From positions 1 through 64,000 of the forward strand of contig SFRL01000012.1 in the NCBI GenBank assembly GCA_004562765.1: a stretch of 64,000 nt of DNA, given 5' to 3'. The stretch's first letter is position 1, and each line of letters starts with the position of its first letter. The notes under the pieces are model-generated. The model saw only the letters and a program-made list of their open reading frames with translations. It had not been told where the DNA came from and did not search any database. Source of the DNA: a bacterium. GTDB lineage: Bacteria; Bacillota; Clostridia; Lachnospirales; Lachnospiraceae. The position numbers were made by a program, and so were the translations under genes. This document shows positions 1 through 9,322 of this stretch, piece after piece.

Positions 1-73
1 GTAATCAGACATAGTACAGGGAAACAGCATGACTGCCGTGTTTGAAAAATGGATGAGAGGAAGGATATAAGAA

Positions 74-1477
74 ATGAGGAAGAAAAAGCAGAGCATTGCA
101 ACAAAAATGATCTTGATCATGGCGGTGATGGGAATCCTCACGGTTCTCATGTGTGTGATGAATGCGGCGGCACTGACGGCGATCAGCGGCTATAACCAAA
201 AATTGGATGACGGCATCCGGCAGATCGAGCAGGGAAACGAGTCGGAAGAGGTTATGAGCGAAATTGACTATGCACTGACAAAGAGTGAGACCAGAGTAAG
301 CGGAACATATTATTTTAACCTGATTCTTGTAGTGCTGGCCCTCATTAATACCGTTGGCGCAGTGCTCATTGCGATGCATATGATCGTGAAACCGGCAAAA
401 AAAGCAAGCCTTGAACTGGACGAGATCGTAAAGGGAATTGAGGCTCAGGAGGGCGATCTGACTGCCCGGGTCAGCGTGAAATCAAATGACGAGATCGGTA
501 GTATCGCATCGGGTATCAATGCGTTCATCTCGGTTCTTCAGGACTATATGTCACAAATGAGGGAAAATGCAAGCTCTATGATGGAATCAGTGGATAAAGT
601 GACAAGAGGTGTGGAGGATTCCAACCAGAGCGTATCGAATGTTTCTGCGGCTTCCGAGGAACTTGCGGCAAGCATTGAGGAGATTTCCGCTACTTTACAG
701 CAGATTTCCGATGGAAGTGAGGACATTCTTGAGAAGATAAAGCGCATGAGCGCGGAGGCTGATTCGGGCGCCGGCACCGCATCAGATATCATGGAACGTG
801 CGATCCGGCTGCGGGAGCAGACGATCTCCAGTAAGCAGGAGACGACAGATGTATTCCGGAGGATCGAGGCGGGACTGGAGCAGTCTGTGGATGATAGTCG
901 GAGTGTGGAACAGATCAATGTACTGACCGGAGATATCTTAAGTATTGCCGGACAGACCAACCTGCTTGCGTTGAATGCGTCCATTGAGGCGGCACGTGCG
1001 GGAGAAGCAGGGCGAGGCTTTGCGGTAGTGGCAGATGAGATCCGTTTGCTCGCTGATAATTGCCGTGAGACGGCTAACAGTATTCAGGAGATCAGCCAGA
1101 CGGTTGTGGGAGCTGTGGAGAATCTGACGATCAATGCGGACGAAATGCTGAAGTTTGTAAGCGGAAATATTATGAACGATTATGACACGTTTGTTGGTGT
1201 CGTAAATCAGTATCATGCGGATGCGGAACAGATGAACCGGATTTTGTCGGGCTTTGCAAGCGAGGCAGGTGTGATGTCCGACACGATGCAGAATATGACT
1301 TCCGGTATCCATGATATTACGCTTACCATGGACGAGAGTGCCAATGCAGTCACGAGCGTTGCTTCGGAGGCATCCGATCTGGTGACTGTGATCTCAGATA
1401 TCCAGAGTGAGACAGACCATAACCGGAAGGTTTCTGCGGATATGGATGAACAGGTACAGCGTTTTAAGAAACTCTAA
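74..1477 (+). CDS. Methyl-accepting chemotaxis protein, membrane-bound
   Basis: 467 residues. A basic N-terminus is followed by a hydrophobic segment (about residues 11-35), a short extracytoplasmic stretch of only about 40 residues, and a second membrane segment (about 80-105). A HAMP-like linker follows, then a long helical signalling domain. The conserved hairpin tip of chemoreceptors is clear at about residues 292-326 ([20 protein letters not shown]...[10 protein letters not shown]). The small outer loop leaves little room for a ligand-binding domain, so it may sense membrane state or a partner protein. It should signal through CheA/CheW, which are not in this window. An AGGAAGGA Shine-Dalgarno lies 9 nt before the ATG. 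A strong terminator follows. The ligand cannot be predicted. Confidence 0.93.
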   Translation: MRKKKQSIATKMILIMAVMGILTVLMCVMNAAALTAISGYNQKLDDGIRQIEQGNESEEVMSEIDYALTKSETRVSGTYYFNLILVVLALINTVGAVLIAMHMIVKPAKKASLELDEIVKGIEAQEGDLTARVSVKSNDEIGSIASGINAFISVLQDYMSQMRENASSMMESVDKVTRGVEDSNQSVSNVSAASEELAASIEEISATLQQISDGSEDILEKIKRMSAEADSGAGTASDIMERAIRLREQTISSKQETTDVFRRIEAGLEQSVDDSRSVEQINVLTGDILSIAGQTNLLALNASIEAARAGEAGRGFAVVADEIRLLADNCRETANSIQEISQTVVGAVENLTINADEMLKFVSGNIMNDYDTFVGVVNQYHADAEQMNRILSGFASEAGVMSDTMQNMTSGIHDITLTMDESANAVTSVASEASDLVTVISDIQSETDHNRKVSADMDEQVQRFKKL

Positions 1478-1497
1478 AAACAGAAAATGATATGCGG

Positions 1498-1530
1498 GAG
1501 ATGTATCGGAAGCGGTACATCTCTTTTTTT
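1498..1530 (+). terminator. Rho-independent terminator after the first chemoreceptor gene
   Basis: A 10-bp stem (GAGATGTATC / GGTACATCTC, one G-U pair) with loop GGAAGC is followed by seven T residues. Confidence 0.9.
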
Positions 1531-1538
1531 AGTTTCCC

Positions 1539-1567
1539 TTGCAAGCGGAAAGCAATTGTACTACAAT
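1539..1567 (+). promoter_or_regulatory. Sigma-A-type promoter for the kdgK-like gene
   Basis: TTGCAA at 1539-1544 and TACAAT at 1562-1567 are separated by 17 nt. It sits just after the upstream terminator and about 35 nt before the start codon. Confidence 0.65.
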
Positions 1568-1602
1568 AAACATAACTATGAAATCTCTTTAGGAGGCGTA
1601 AA

Positions 1603-2691
1603 ATGGAACATCAAAATCCGCTTTTAGCGGACAACCACAAAACCCACAAATTTATTACGATCGGTGAGATCATGCTGAGGCTGACACCACCGAATTATGA
1701 CAAGATCCGGATGGCGACCAGCTTTGAGGCAAGCTACGGCGGCAGTGAAGCAAATATCGCCCTTGCACTGGCAAACCTCGGTATTGACAGCACGTTTTTT
1801 ACCGTTGTGCCGAATAACAGTCTCGGAAAGAGTGCGGTGCGTATGCTGCGCAGCAACGACGTTCACTGTACACCGGTAATTCTGACCACTCCGGAGCAGA
1901 CACCAACACACCGTCTGGGCAGTTATTATCTGGAGACCGGTTACGGGATCCGTGCCAGCAAGGTGACTTATGACAGAAAGCATTCCGCGATGGCAGAGTT
2001 TGACTTTGATACCGTCGATCTGAATGAACTGCTGGAAGATTTTACGTGGCTGCATCTGAGCGGTATTACGCCTGCTATTTCAAAAAGTTGCCGGAAGCTC
2101 ATATTGGACAGCCTTCGGATCGCGCGGGAAAAAGGTATGACGATCAGTTTTGACGGAAACTTCCGCAGCAAGATGTGGACATGGGAGGAAGCGCGGGATT
2201 TCTGTACGCTGTGTTTGCCGTATATTGATGTGCTTTTCGGCATTGAACCATATCATCTGTGGAAGGATGAAAATGACCATTCAAAGGGTGATGTGAAGGA
2301 CGGTGTGCCGCTTCAGCCCAGTTATGAGCAGCAGGATGAGATCTTTCAGGCGTTTATTGAGCGATATCCGAATCTGAAATGTATCGCACGCCATGTGCGC
2401 TATGCCCACAGCGGTAGTGAGAACAGCCTGAAAGCATATATGTGGTATGAGGGCCACACCTTTGAGAGCAAGCTCTTTACATTCAACATTTTAGACCGTG
2501 TGGGCGGCGGAGATGCGTTTGCCAGCGGATTGATCTATGCAATGATGAATGATTACAAGCCGATGGATGTCGTGAATTTTGCGGTGGCAAGCAGTGTGAT
2601 CAAACATACGATCCGTGGGGACGGCAATATTACGGATGATGTTTCCACGATCCGGAATCTGATGAATATGAATTATGACATAAAGAGGTAG
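1603..2691 (+). CDS. kdgK: PfkB-family sugar kinase, probably 2-keto-3-deoxygluconate kinase
   Basis: 362 residues, a usual length for the family. The N-terminal sugar-binding motif FEASYGGSEANIALALANLG and the ATP/anion-hole motif GGGDAF (about 301-306, catalytic Asp304) are typical of PfkB ribokinase-like kinases. The opening FITIGEIMLRLTPP most resembles KdgK-type kinases, which phosphorylate 2-keto-3-deoxygluconate in hexuronate/pectin breakdown. No uronate genes are adjacent, so substrate is an inference from family resemblance; fructokinase or another ketose kinase remains possible. GGAGG precedes the ATG. A chemoreceptor gene follows after 23 nt and may be cotranscribed. Confidence 0.8.
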   Translation: MEHQNPLLADNHKTHKFITIGEIMLRLTPPNYDKIRMATSFEASYGGSEANIALALANLGIDSTFFTVVPNNSLGKSAVRMLRSNDVHCTPVILTTPEQTPTHRLGSYYLETGYGIRASKVTYDRKHSAMAEFDFDTVDLNELLEDFTWLHLSGITPAISKSCRKLILDSLRIAREKGMTISFDGNFRSKMWTWEEARDFCTLCLPYIDVLFGIEPYHLWKDENDHSKGDVKDGVPLQPSYEQQDEIFQAFIERYPNLKCIARHVRYAHSGSENSLKAYMWYEGHTFESKLFTFNILDRVGGGDAFASGLIYAMMNDYKPMDVVNFAVASSVIKHTIRGDGNITDDVSTIRNLMNMNYDIKR

Positions 2692-2714
2692 AATGACGAG
2701 GGGGATTGAAGCAA

Positions 2715-4181
2715 ATGAGAAGACGAAAGAATACTTGTCAGGTGATCTATGAGGCAATCAATGAGGCGGAGGAAGCGGTCACACAAGTTCCTGCGAGTGG
2801 GGTAATGCAGGCGGATGAAGCATCTGTGAAAGAGGAACTTCAGGGTCTGATCGCAAACGAAGTGCGCCTGTCAGAGACATCAAAATCTTTGATGGACACC
2901 ACCAGCACGCTGAGCAGTTTTGATGTGGGGATGACTTATATATCCAGACAGTTGATGGACTATGCGAGAGCATTGTCGGAGGTCAGCGATTCAAATCTGG
3001 CGATCGTAGAGGAAACGACGGCCAGCCTGAATATGGTGGACGAAAATGCAAAGGCAACTTCTGCGATGCTCGGAAACCTGAATGATGAGGCCCAGCTGCT
3101 GGCGGTAAAGACAGAGGAAAGCCAGCAGCTTTTGGATGATGCAAAGAAACTCAAGGATGAACTGGTTGAGGATATGAAGATCATGGCTGACGAAATGTCG
3201 CAGCTCATGCGGCTGGTCAGCGAGGTCAATGAGATCGTGGACAAGGTGCAGTCGATCGCAGGGCAGACAAACTTGCTGGCACTCAACGCTTCCATCGAGG
3301 CAGCGCGTGCGGGTGAGCTGGGCAAAGGCTTTGCCGTTGTTGCAGACGAGGTGCGAAAGCTTGCGGACGATACCAATGAGCAGCTTGTTGATATGCGCCA
3401 GTTTGTCAGCCAGATGAACAAGGCGACCGAGGAGAGCAAGGCGAGTCTGGAAAAATCCGTGGCTTCCGGAAACCGTATGGGAGAGATGATCGATGGTGCA
3501 ACTGCAAGCGTTCAGGCAAATACGAACCGGTTGGGCACCATCGCAGAAGATGTGCAGGAGATGAACACATCTGTCGGTGAGATCAGGGATGCGATTCACG
3601 AGATCAATGCGGCGATGGACACTTCTACACAGGATGCGGAACAGCTTGCGGGCATGACGGCAAATATCCGTGACGACGCAGAGAAGAGTGTCGACTACGC
3701 AAAACAGCTGGCAAAGATCGACGATGATCTGTCTGCGATCGTGGAAACTATTTATATCGGACTGGAGCAGAGCCGGCGCGCGCCGAAGAATGAGGAGATC
3801 ATCGATATCCTCACGAAGGCAAAGACCGCGCATACGAACTGGCTGGCACTGTTAAAGCAGATCGTGGAGGAAGGTCAGGCACAGCCGATTCAGGTGAATT
3901 CCAAGAAGTGTGTGTTTGGTCATTACTATTATGCATTGGCAGTGAAGCATCCACGGCTCTCTGAGCAGTGGAACCGGATCGGCACGCTGCATGGTACATT
4001 CCACACACTGGGGCAGACTGTGCTCGAGCGGTTAAATCAGGATATGGAGTCCAGACAGGCATTATATGAGGAAGCGGTAGAGGTTTCCAAACAGCTGATG
4101 GATGCCATCGATGCCGTCATCGGTGAGATTTCGCGGATGGCGGATGAAGGAGAGGCAGTTTTTGAAAAGAGCCTCTGGTAA
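2715..4181 (+). CDS. Soluble chemoreceptor with C-terminal CZB zinc-binding domain
   Basis: 488 residues with no hydrophobic segment, so a cytoplasmic receptor. The signalling tip [21 protein letters not shown] begins at about residue 181. The last 120 residues match the chemoreceptor zinc-binding (CZB) pattern: an early His (HTNW), Cys in [12 protein letters not shown], and paired His in [12 protein letters not shown] domains bind zinc and are reported to sense zinc or oxidants such as hypochlorous acid. ATG 2715 is preferred over an in-frame TTG at 2706, because GAGGGGG at about 2698-2704 gives a proper spacing only to 2715. It follows kdgK closely and precedes a membrane protein gene by 25 nt. 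Confidence 0.9.
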   Translation: MRRRKNTCQVIYEAINEAEEAVTQVPASGVMQADEASVKEELQGLIANEVRLSETSKSLMDTTSTLSSFDVGMTYISRQLMDYARALSEVSDSNLAIVEETTASLNMVDENAKATSAMLGNLNDEAQLLAVKTEESQQLLDDAKKLKDELVEDMKIMADEMSQLMRLVSEVNEIVDKVQSIAGQTNLLALNASIEAARAGELGKGFAVVADEVRKLADDTNEQLVDMRQFVSQMNKATEESKASLEKSVASGNRMGEMIDGATASVQANTNRLGTIAEDVQEMNTSVGEIRDAIHEINAAMDTSTQDAEQLAGMTANIRDDAEKSVDYAKQLAKIDDDLSAIVETIYIGLEQSRRAPKNEEIIDILTKAKTAHTNWLALLKQIVEEGQAQPIQVNSKKCVFGHYYYALAVKHPRLSEQWNRIGTLHGTFHTLGQTVLERLNQDMESRQALYEEAVEVSKQLMDAIDAVIGEISRMADEGEAVFEKSLW

Positions 4182-4206
4182 AAAGAACTAAAAGAGTCTG
4201 AAAGAA

Positions 4207-5229
4207 ATGGACAGAAAAAGGAAAAAGAAATTAGCGATCAATGTAATATTATTTTTAGCCATCATGGTTTTTACCATGTGGTTTGTCTTTCGGGATGAGG
4301 GAGTGGAAGCGGTGCTGACCGCCATGAAGCAGATGTCTTTTGCACATCTGCTTCTGGCGATCGTGATTGCTTTGTTTTTCGTCAGTGCGGAGGGTGTCAT
4401 GATCTGGTATCTCCTTCGCTCTATTGACGGAACGAGCAGCCTTTTTAGCTGTATCAGCTGCTCCTTTATCGGATTTTTGTTTTCGGGAATTACGCCGTCG
4501 GCCACCGGAGGACAGCCGATGCAGCTCTATTATCTGAAAAGAGACGGAAATTCGTGGTCACTCAGTTCCGTGGCGCTCATGACCGTGGCACTCATGTATA
4601 AACTGGTGCTTGTGCTCTTTGGGGTGGGAATCCTGCTGTTCTGGCATGCTCCGCTACGTGAATATCTCGGCAAAGGCTATTACCGCTTGTTTTTGCTGGG
4701 ATTGACTTTGAACACACTGCTTGTCGTGGGACTTTTGATGGTGATGTTCACTCCATCCGTGATCCGTCTGTTGAGCGGAAAAGCGGAATGGCTGGCAGTG
4801 AAACTGCATCTGCTGAAAAAAGCGGGATCAAAACAGGCGCGGCTTGATCATTTCATGGAAAATTACCAGAATGCACTGAGCTTTTTGAAAGAGCACAAGG
4901 GAAAGATGCTGGTGGTACTCTTTGGTACGGTCGTGCAGCGTGCCGCAGTATTTGCGCTGACTTATGTCGTGTATCGCGGTATGGGAATGAGCGGGGCATC
5001 ACTGACAACGATCATGTGGCTGCAGGCTGCGGTGTACATAGCTGTTGATATGCTGCCGATTCCGGGTGCGCAGGGCATCACGGAGGCAATGTACCGGCGT
5101 GCGTTTCTGAATATTTTCACCGCCGGTCATGTAACTGCATCCATGTGTATCAGTAGAGGTGTCAGTTTTTATCTCATGATATGCGTGGGGTTAATTGTGA
5201 CGTTATATGAGTTTTGCATAAAAAAATGA
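4207..5229 (+). CDS. Lysylphosphatidylglycerol-synthase-type transmembrane protein (UPF0104, flippase-like)
   Basis: 340 residues with about eight hydrophobic segments. The motif GITPSATGGQPMQLYYLKRDG is the signature of the LPG_synthase_TM/UPF0104 family, equivalent to the N-terminal flippase half of MprF and to stand-alone YbhN/AglD-like proteins. The cytosolic aminoacyl-transfer domain of MprF is absent here; a DUF2156 protein that resembles that domain is encoded far away at 59710. The likely role is flipping or exporting a lipid-linked substrate, but the substrate cannot be read from sequence. It ends at a bidirectional terminator shared with metY1. Confidence 0.82.
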   Translation: MDRKRKKKLAINVILFLAIMVFTMWFVFRDEGVEAVLTAMKQMSFAHLLLAIVIALFFVSAEGVMIWYLLRSIDGTSSLFSCISCSFIGFLFSGITPSATGGQPMQLYYLKRDGNSWSLSSVALMTVALMYKLVLVLFGVGILLFWHAPLREYLGKGYYRLFLLGLTLNTLLVVGLLMVMFTPSVIRLLSGKAEWLAVKLHLLKKAGSKQARLDHFMENYQNALSFLKEHKGKMLVVLFGTVVQRAAVFALTYVVYRGMGMSGASLTTIMWLQAAVYIAVDMLPIPGAQGITEAMYRRAFLNIFTAGHVTASMCISRGVSFYLMICVGLIVTLYEFCIKK

Positions 5230-5256
5230 GACTGCATAGCAGTCTCATTTTTTTAT
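5222..5256. terminator. Bidirectional terminator between two convergent genes
   Basis: A perfect stem GAGACTGC / GCAGTCTC with loop ATA is flanked by an A-run on the left and a T-run on the right, so it can stop transcription from both directions. Confidence 0.9.
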
Positions 5257-5262
5257 GTCGAT

Positions 5263-6537
5263 TTAACACTTCTCTAACGCCTGCGCGAGGTCCGCGATCA
5301 GATCCTCAATATCCTCCAGACCGACACTGATGCGGATCAGCTCGGCGGGAACGCCGGCTTCCTTAAGCTGTTCGTCTGTCATCTGACGGTGTGTAGAGGA
5401 GGCAGGATTCAGGCAGCAGGTTCTGGCATCTGCCACATGTGTCTCGATGGCTGCCAGCTTCAGATTTTTCATGAAGGTGCTTGCAGCCTCACGACCACCG
5501 GCGAGACCGAAGGAAACAACGCCGCAGCTGCCGTTCGGCAGGTATTTTTCTGCAAGTGCATGGTACGGGTCGTCCGGCAGACCGCAGTAGTTGACATAGG
5601 CTACCTTCGGATGATCATGCAGAAATTCTGCGACAGCTTGACCGTTTTCGCAGTGGCGTTTCATGCGTACATGCAGGCTTTCCAGACCTAAGTTTAAGAG
5701 AAACGCATTCTGGGGGCTCTGGATCGAGCCGAGATCACGCATGAGCTGTGTGGTACACTTCGTGATAAAAGCGCCTGCATTGCCAAAACGCTCGGAGTAA
5801 TTGACACCGTGATAGCTCTCGTCGGGGGTGGTCAGTCCGGGATACTTGTCCGCATGTGCCATCCAGTCAAAGTTACCGCTGTCTACGATCGCTCCACCGA
5901 CACCTGCACCGTGGCCGTCCATGTATTTGGTGGTGGAGTGGGTGACGATATCTGCACCCCACTCGAAGGGACGGCAGCCCACCGGAGTCGCAAAAGTGTT
6001 GTCTACTATGAGCGGTACGCCGTGGGCGTGGGCTACCTTTGCAAACAGCTCAATGTCCAGAACTGTGAGCGCGGGATTTGCGATCGTCTCACCGAACATT
6101 GCTTTGGTGTTCGGACGGAACGCAGCGTTTAATTCTTCCTCGGTGGCAGTCGGTGAAACAAAGGTAACGTCAATGCCCATACGCTTCATTGTGACGGAGA
6201 TCAGATTGAAGGTTCCGCCGTAGATGCTGCTGCTGGATACGATATGGTCACCGCACTCACAGATGTTGAACAGTGCGAAAAAGTTTGCAGCCTGTCCACT
6301 GGAGGTCAGCATGGCAGCCGTGCCACCTTCCAACTCGGCAATCTTCGCAGCAACATAGTCGTTGGTCGGATTCTGCAGACGGGTGTAAAAATATCCTTCT
6401 GCCTCAAGATCAAACAGCTTGCCCATGTCTTCGCTTGTGTCATACTTGAAGGTTGTGCTCTGCACAATGGGGATCTGGCGGGGTTCGCCGTTTCCGGGCG
6501 TATAACCGCCCTGCACGCAAATAGTATTTGTTTTCAT
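5263..6537 (-). CDS. metY: O-acetylhomoserine sulfhydrylase-type PLP enzyme (first copy)
   Basis: 424 residues of the Cys/Met-metabolism PLP family. The family landmarks are YTRLQNPTND, SSGQAANFFAL, VDNTFATP and the PLP-binding lysine in HSTTKYMDGHG. Length and the MDGHGAGVGG segment fit the longer MetY group, which makes homocysteine from O-acetylhomoserine and sulfide, more than the 380-residue MetB/MetC group. The start has TCAGGAGG 8 nt upstream on the minus strand. The CCTA...TAGG operator upstream ties it to the sulfur island 23 kb away. A second MetY lies at 41544. The exact thiol donor (sulfide or methanethiol) is not determinable. Confidence 0.88.
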   Translation of the reverse strand: MKTNTICVQGGYTPGNGEPRQIPIVQSTTFKYDTSEDMGKLFDLEAEGYFYTRLQNPTNDYVAAKIAELEGGTAAMLTSSGQAANFFALFNICECGDHIVSSSSIYGGTFNLISVTMKRMGIDVTFVSPTATEEELNAAFRPNTKAMFGETIANPALTVLDIELFAKVAHAHGVPLIVDNTFATPVGCRPFEWGADIVTHSTTKYMDGHGAGVGGAIVDSGNFDWMAHADKYPGLTTPDESYHGVNYSERFGNAGAFITKCTTQLMRDLGSIQSPQNAFLLNLGLESLHVRMKRHCENGQAVAEFLHDHPKVAYVNYCGLPDDPYHALAEKYLPNGSCGVVSFGLAGGREAASTFMKNLKLAAIETHVADARTCCLNPASSTHRQMTDEQLKEAGVPAELIRISVGLEDIEDLIADLAQALEKC

Positions 6538-6560
6538 ATGATGAAAGTCCTCCTGATTCT

Positions 6561-6621
6561 CCTATTGTTTACTAGGAATGATTCTATCACATATTCTAGC
6601 ATTAGAGGTGGATTTTCACAA
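6561..6621 (-). promoter_or_regulatory. metY1 promoter with Rrf2/CymR-like operator
   Basis: Read on the minus strand: -35 TTGTGA (6621-6616), 17 nt, -10 TAGAAT (6598-6593). The operator lies just downstream at 6561-6580 (plus-strand CCTATTGTTTACTAGGAATG). It matches the CCTA-N9-TAGG elements of the sulfur island except for an 8-nt spacer. Confidence 0.65.
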
Positions 6622-6627
6622 CACTTT

Positions 6628-6681
6628 TGTGCTATGATATAGTTCGGAGCCAAAAACGGCTCTGAACTATATCATAGCACG
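6628..6681. repeat. 24-bp palindrome between metY1 and the NYN/PIN gene
   Basis: Left arm 6628-6651 and right arm 6658-6681 are complementary over 24 bp with two G-U positions; the loop is AAAAAC. Each arm contains TGCTATGAT, an extended -10-like element, so the palindrome carries mirrored promoter cores facing both genes. There is no T-run on either strand, so it is not a standard terminator. Confidence 0.75.
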
Positions 6682-6700
6682 AATCAATTGGGAGAAACTT

Positions 6701-7576
6701 ATGAATCAGGAAAAAACACCTACCGTTTATCTGGTAGACAGTGAAAATGTAAATGATGTGTGGATCCGCCTTGTGACAAATATGGAGGCACAGGATGAGA
6801 TCCTTGTGTTCTACACAGAGAAAAGTCCGCATATGAGTTATGAGAAAGTGATCGAGCTGACACAGCTTTCTGACCGGCCGATTCAGTGGATCAAATGTGT
6901 GGAGGGCAGCAATGCACTGGACTTTCAGCTCGTCACAGAACTGGGCGCGCGTGTGGCGACAGAGCCGGGGCATGCATTCGTGATCGTTTCCAACGACAAT
7001 GGCTTTGATGCTGCGGTCAAATATTGGACACAGCGGGATAAAGATGTGCGCCGCATGAAAAGTGCGGAGTGCAGACAGCTCAGCCGCAAGTATGCCGAAC
7101 CGGCGAAGTCCGCTGCGGAGCAGTCTCTTGCGGATACTGCGATCTTGCAACCGGAGGATGATACAGCGGAGCAGACTTTTTCATATCAGGCAGATATCGA
7201 GCAGCTCAGCCGTTCTATCCAGATGTCGAAGCTTACGCTGTTCCATGACGCGTTTGTTTGCATGTTTGATCAGGAGATCGGTGACGAGATCTATTATTAT
7301 ATGAAGGAGCATAAGGAGGAACTGGCAGGTCTCTCTGAGAACTATCTTCCCAAGCGCAAGGCACGTCTGAAAAACTATTTTCAGATGGCGTTGGCACACG
7401 CAGGGGGGGATACTTCGGGAACGGATGACGTGATGGAGATCTACAATCACATTGACGAGCCGAAGAAAAATCTGCAGAAGCTGAATGTGGAAGCAGTCAA
7501 AAAATTCGGTCAGGAGCAGGGAAGCAGCTATTACAAGGTGCTGAAAAAGCATGTGAAGATCATGAGTAAGCTGTAG
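6701..7576 (+). CDS. NYN/PIN-like domain protein, probable RNA-processing nuclease
   Basis: 291 residues. The first 120 resemble the NYN/PIN-like nuclease fold: an acidic strand end VYLVDSENVNDVW, a middle NALDFQLVTELG, and FVIVSNDNGFDAAVKYW followed by a basic RRM segment. Asp/Asn residues in these three motifs are placed as the metal ligands of PIN-like nucleases. The remaining 170 residues are charged and helical, with no recognised domain, and could bind RNA or a partner. GGAGAA precedes the ATG. No antitoxin partner is adjacent, so a housekeeping or regulatory role is more likely than a toxin. Nuclease activity is inferred only from motifs. Confidence 0.7.
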   Translation: MNQEKTPTVYLVDSENVNDVWIRLVTNMEAQDEILVFYTEKSPHMSYEKVIELTQLSDRPIQWIKCVEGSNALDFQLVTELGARVATEPGHAFVIVSNDNGFDAAVKYWTQRDKDVRRMKSAECRQLSRKYAEPAKSAAEQSLADTAILQPEDDTAEQTFSYQADIEQLSRSIQMSKLTLFHDAFVCMFDQEIGDEIYYYMKEHKEELAGLSENYLPKRKARLKNYFQMALAHAGGDTSGTDDVMEIYNHIDEPKKNLQKLNVEAVKKFGQEQGSSYYKVLKKHVKIMSKL

Positions 7577-7634
7577 CGCCCCGTGTATCACAGTTGAGAG
7601 AGGATTGGAGAAGGGATAGGGAATACCGGGTCAT

Positions 7635-9260
7635 ATGTTTGAAAAAATCTTGAAATTAAAAAAGCCTTTGGCAATCTGTGTGGTGTTGCTTGGGCTTCTG
7701 GCGTTTGGCAGATGTTTTTTTATAGCGCCGCTGGCACATAAAATCTCGCCGTCTACCATTCATGTGGAAAAAATTGAATGGGACAGCTGCACGCAGATCG
7801 GAGAGAATGCATGGGATTATACCTGCAAGCTGCCAAATCTGATCAATGCAGATGAAGTTGTGAGTATCGCGACTTACTGGGTGAGTGCAGATGTGTATAT
7901 AGACCACGAAATACTGTTTTCCTTTGATGATACATATAAGGATAAGGGCTCCGGCAGACAATGGATCAGGCTGCCGCTGTGGGCGGCAGGGAACACGCTT
8001 CATGTCGTATATACAGGTGAAAAAAGCAGGGTGGAGATGTCTGCAAAGGAGGATGCTTACATAGGCAACGCGGCGCTCGTATATCTTACGTTTATAGCAG
8101 ACAAGGCGTATGCGCTTGTGTTTGCGGGGTGCGTATGTCTGATGCTGATACTGATCATTTATTTCTATCGTCTGATGAGACGACAGATGGATGACAGCAT
8201 GAAGCGGGGGTTATGGTGTCTCGGGCTGTTTATGGCAACGACAGGGATCTGGATCTTATGTGATTCGCAGATCCTGTTTACGATATCGAGAAATGTGGCA
8301 GGAAATACGGTTGCATCTTTCAGTTCGCTGCTGCTCTTTCCGATGTTTCTGGTCATGTTTGTGAGTGAGATGGCAGATCACAGAAGCAAAGTGCTGGATA
8401 TACTGCCGGTATTTTATCTGGTCGATTTTCTGTTTATGATCGGTGGATATTTGACACATCTGATCTCATTGGATCACTCGCTCATCACACTACATGTGCT
8501 GATGGTGTTGTCAATTGTGGCAATCATCGTTTTTGGCATTCAGGATATACGAAAACACAATAACAAAGATATGAAAAAGATACTGGCGGGTTTTGTCGGC
8601 CTGGCATGTTGTGGAGTGGCGGCACTGGTGTTGTTCTATATCTCGCCGACGACAAACTATTCGATCCTATATTGTGTCGGACTGCTGATCTTCATTTTCT
8701 TTGTTGTATGGGCAGCATATGAGCGTCTTTACCGTATGATGGGGCACAATGCCAACGTACTGGCATATCGGCGGCTGGCGTACAAGGATGTGCTGACGGA
8801 TCTTGGAAACCGCGCGGCTTTTATGAAGGATCAGCAGGAACTTCCGGCGGAGGCAGCTGTGGGATTTGTTGTCATGGATATCAATGATCTCAAGCACACC
8901 AATGACTGTTTCGGACACCAGGCAGGTGACGAGCTGATCCGCAGTGCGGCGGACTGCATTTCTCAGGTGTTTAAGGGTAAGGGAAAGACGTATCGCATCG
9001 GTGGCGATGAGTTTGTTGTGATCGTAAAGAATGCTACAGAGGAATATCTGGAACAGCTTTTGAGAAGGCTGGAAGAGGCACAGGAAGAAAAGCAGAAGGG
9101 ACTCGAAAAGCCGTGGAAGCTGCAGATCGCACACGGATATGCAGTACATAAAGAGGAGAGCGATTATGAGGAGCTGTTCCGTCTGGCGGATGACCGGATG
9201 TATGAGTGCAAGCGCCGGATGAAGGAAATAGAACAAAGTGCAGCGAGCGAAAAGATGTGA
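7635..9260 (+). CDS. Membrane diguanylate cyclase (7TM-like sensor plus GGDEF)
   Basis: 541 residues. An N-terminal membrane anchor (about 10-30) is followed by an extracytoplasmic region of roughly 130 residues. A block of about seven hydrophobic segments (about 150-370) and a C-terminal GGDEF domain complete the protein. The active site GGDEF is intact at 456-460 and the conserved NDLKHTND segment is present, so it should make cyclic di-GMP. The arrangement recalls 7TMR-DISM sensors, though I cannot confirm that family. No EAL or HD-GYP partner is in the window. The ligand is unknown. Confidence 0.85.
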   Translation: MFEKILKLKKPLAICVVLLGLLAFGRCFFIAPLAHKISPSTIHVEKIEWDSCTQIGENAWDYTCKLPNLINADEVVSIATYWVSADVYIDHEILFSFDDTYKDKGSGRQWIRLPLWAAGNTLHVVYTGEKSRVEMSAKEDAYIGNAALVYLTFIADKAYALVFAGCVCLMLILIIYFYRLMRRQMDDSMKRGLWCLGLFMATTGIWILCDSQILFTISRNVAGNTVASFSSLLLFPMFLVMFVSEMADHRSKVLDILPVFYLVDFLFMIGGYLTHLISLDHSLITLHVLMVLSIVAIIVFGIQDIRKHNNKDMKKILAGFVGLACCGVAALVLFYISPTTNYSILYCVGLLIFIFFVVWAAYERLYRMMGHNANVLAYRRLAYKDVLTDLGNRAAFMKDQQELPAEAAVGFVVMDINDLKHTNDCFGHQAGDELIRSAADCISQVFKGKGKTYRIGGDEFVVIVKNATEEYLEQLLRRLEEAQEEKQKGLEKPWKLQIAHGYAVHKEESDYEELFRLADDRMYECKRRMKEIEQSAASEKM

Positions 9261-9322
9261 TTGACAAATGCCTCCTACAGTTGTAGTATGAAAATATACT
9301 ACAACTGTAGGAGGCATTTTTT
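9261..9322 (+). promoter_or_regulatory. Promoter embedded in a perfect 24-bp palindromic BlaI-type operator
   Basis: TTGACA at 9261-9266 and TAGTAT at 9284-9289 are 17 nt apart. Arms 9266-9289 and 9296-9319 are perfectly complementary over 24 bp with loop GAAAAT. Each arm contains CTACAGTTGTAG, which fits the TACA/TGTA half-sites of BlaI/MecI repressors. The right arm also holds the AGGAGG Shine-Dalgarno, and a T-run leads straight into the start codon at 9323. Confidence 0.82.

Noticed and set aside
2991..3833. Minus-strand reading frame of 280 codons inside the CZB chemoreceptor gene
   Set aside because: Complement of a repetitive helical coding region; Cys/His/Leu-rich product with no motif and no start signal.
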